Assembly: GCA_021107945.1 (NCBI GenBank)
Contig: JAIORV010000110.1
Coordinates: 1-64,000, forward strand
DNA: 64,000 nt
Direction: 5' to 3'
Origin: Vulcanimicrobiota bacterium
GTDB taxonomy: Bacteria > Vulcanimicrobiota > JAJTBE01
The notes under the pieces were generated by a model, which saw only the letters and a list, made by a program, of their open reading frames with translations, searched no databases and was not told the DNA's origin. Within the stretch, counting starts at the first letter, position 1; each line of letters starts with the position of its first letter. Shown here piece by piece: positions 63,305 through 64,000 of the stretch. A program made the position numbers and the translations under genes.

Positions 63305-64000
63305 ATGAGAAACTTTTGGATTGTACCGGGTTCAGAAAAAAATTGGAGACAATCACTTACCTCGAAGGGAATATGGGGTCTTGAAGATACCCTGTTTAAA
63401 AAACTTCATTGGTTAGCGATTAAACCAAATGATATAATACTGTTTTATGTGACTGGTAAAGTTAAAGGCATAGTTGGATATGGAATTGTCAGGAGTACAT
63501 TCTACCAAGATATTCCTTTATGGGATGATGAAATACGAGAAAGGCGTGTAAAGTGGCCTCTTAGGTTTGAATTTGATATAGATTTTATTTTGCCTCAAAA
63601 CACATGGGATGATGAAAATATTTCAATACCTGGAGGAGGAAGTTTCAGACAACCGTTGATATTGAAAAATTGGGAAGATGTAAAACCATTAATTCAAGCT
63701 TTGAATCCCAACATTTCGGTGGATTCTTTATATGAGATTTCTATCCCGGAAATGCCTGTCAAAGCAGAGATAGTTTCCCCAAAACACGAAGATATTAAAA
63801 ACTTATTACTGGAAATTGGAAAATTACAAGCGTATGTTGCTAATGCTGAATATCCAATGGGATTAAAAAGATTAGATGTTGTATGGAGGAGACTTCCAGA
63901 ATCTGTTCCGACATATGTTTTTGAGGTACAGGTAAGTGGTGATTTATATCACGCATTAGGAAAACTAAAACATGCTTATGACCTTTGGAATAGCCGTATT
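63305..64000 (+). CDS. EVE domain plus PD-(D/E)XK nuclease protein (truncated by window edge)
   Basis: Open from the ATG at 63305 to the edge, 232 codons with no stop. The N-terminal ~130 residues show EVE (PUA-like) features: NFWIVPGSEKNW at the start, WLAIKPNDIILFYVTGKVKGIVGYGIV and a WPLRFEFDIDFILP strand; EVE domains read modified bases. The C-terminal part (LLLEIGKLQAY...LDVVWRRLP...YVFEVQVSGDLYHALGKL) has the D-x(n)-E-x-Q pattern of a PD-(D/E)XK nuclease. This combination suggests a modification-dependent restriction nuclease. The remainder of the gene lies beyond the window. Confidence 0.8.
   Translation, partial: MRNFWIVPGSEKNWRQSLTSKGIWGLEDTLFKKLHWLAIKPNDIILFYVTGKVKGIVGYGIVRSTFYQDIPLWDDEIRERRVKWPLRFEFDIDFILPQNTWDDENISIPGGGSFRQPLILKNWEDVKPLIQALNPNISVDSLYEISIPEMPVKAEIVSPKHEDIKNLLLEIGKLQAYVANAEYPMGLKRLDVVWRRLPESVPTYVFEVQVSGDLYHALGKLKHAYDLWNSRI

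Overview
The window is bacterial chromosome from what looks like an uncultivated, repeat-rich, probably diderm bacterium. The genes are a mix of housekeeping (uvrA, serS, nadE, mnmA, an asparaginase), membrane lipid-linked glycosyltransferase-like proteins, many two-component proteins, and several hypothetical lipoproteins. No phage, integrase, rRNA or tRNA gene was seen. Base composition leans AT. The lineage cannot be fixed from the sequence alone; the gene mix (FmdB zinc ribbons, MoeA-PBP fusion, Roadblock signalling proteins, DeoC with a microcompartment-like tail) would suit a large-genome candidate phylum.

Layout. 0.2-6 kb: two polytopic glycosyltransferase-like proteins, a 3 x 208 bp tandem repeat and an S9 peptidase. 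6-9.1 kb (minus): an NtrC-type response regulator overlapping an intact GAF histidine kinase, with a good promoter for that kinase. 9.2-15.4 kb (plus): a probable long operon headed by a strong promoter, coding for MoeA-PBP, DUF89, a small DUF6812-like protein, an FmdB zinc ribbon, an unknown, RidA and a TPR lipoprotein. 15.5-20 kb (minus): a methyltransferase, a remnant of a nucleotidyltransferase/partner pair and a PEP-synthase-like phosphotransferase. 20.4-29.5 kb (plus): a signalling island with a degenerate GGDEF regulator, a wHTH/Zn-ribbon/nuclease-fold/double-Roadblock protein, a free Roadblock protein, a histidine kinase, a NarL regulator, a kinase-dead hybrid kinase and a GNAT-like protein. 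Between the last two regulators lies an orphan TPP riboswitch on the opposite strand. 29.5-33 kb (minus): an APC permease fused to a PTS EIIA domain, a PAP2-like membrane protein and nadE. 33.4-36 kb: serS and three small zinc-ribbon genes. 36.8-46.5 kb (minus): a large membrane protein, a DeoC fusion with a microcompartment-targeting-like N-terminus, Fic, a surface-type SAGCQV-motif protein, an SdiA-regulated-like propeller protein and an asparaginase. 46.7-52.7 kb (minus): uvrA, DUF167, a lipoprotein and TPR/membrane proteins. 53.5-62.7 kb (plus): mnmA, a two-VWA membrane protein, a TPR-PH protein, a DsrE-like protein, a GT39-like protein and an APC permease. 62.8 kb to the edge: an AT-rich cluster with a small HTH protein, a small hypothetical and a truncated EVE/PD-(D/E)XK protein, most likely the start of a restriction or defence locus.

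The intergenic spaces are packed with short palindromic repeats of at least five kinds. Several repeat stems vary in a compensatory way between copies, one kind lies in the same orientation in the leaders of three genes, and at least six genes take their last codons and stop codon from repeat sequence. The best leads are the Roadblock/nuclease-fold signalling island, the orphan TPP riboswitch with its own promoter and terminator, the covarying hairpins, and the EVE-nuclease locus cut by the right edge.
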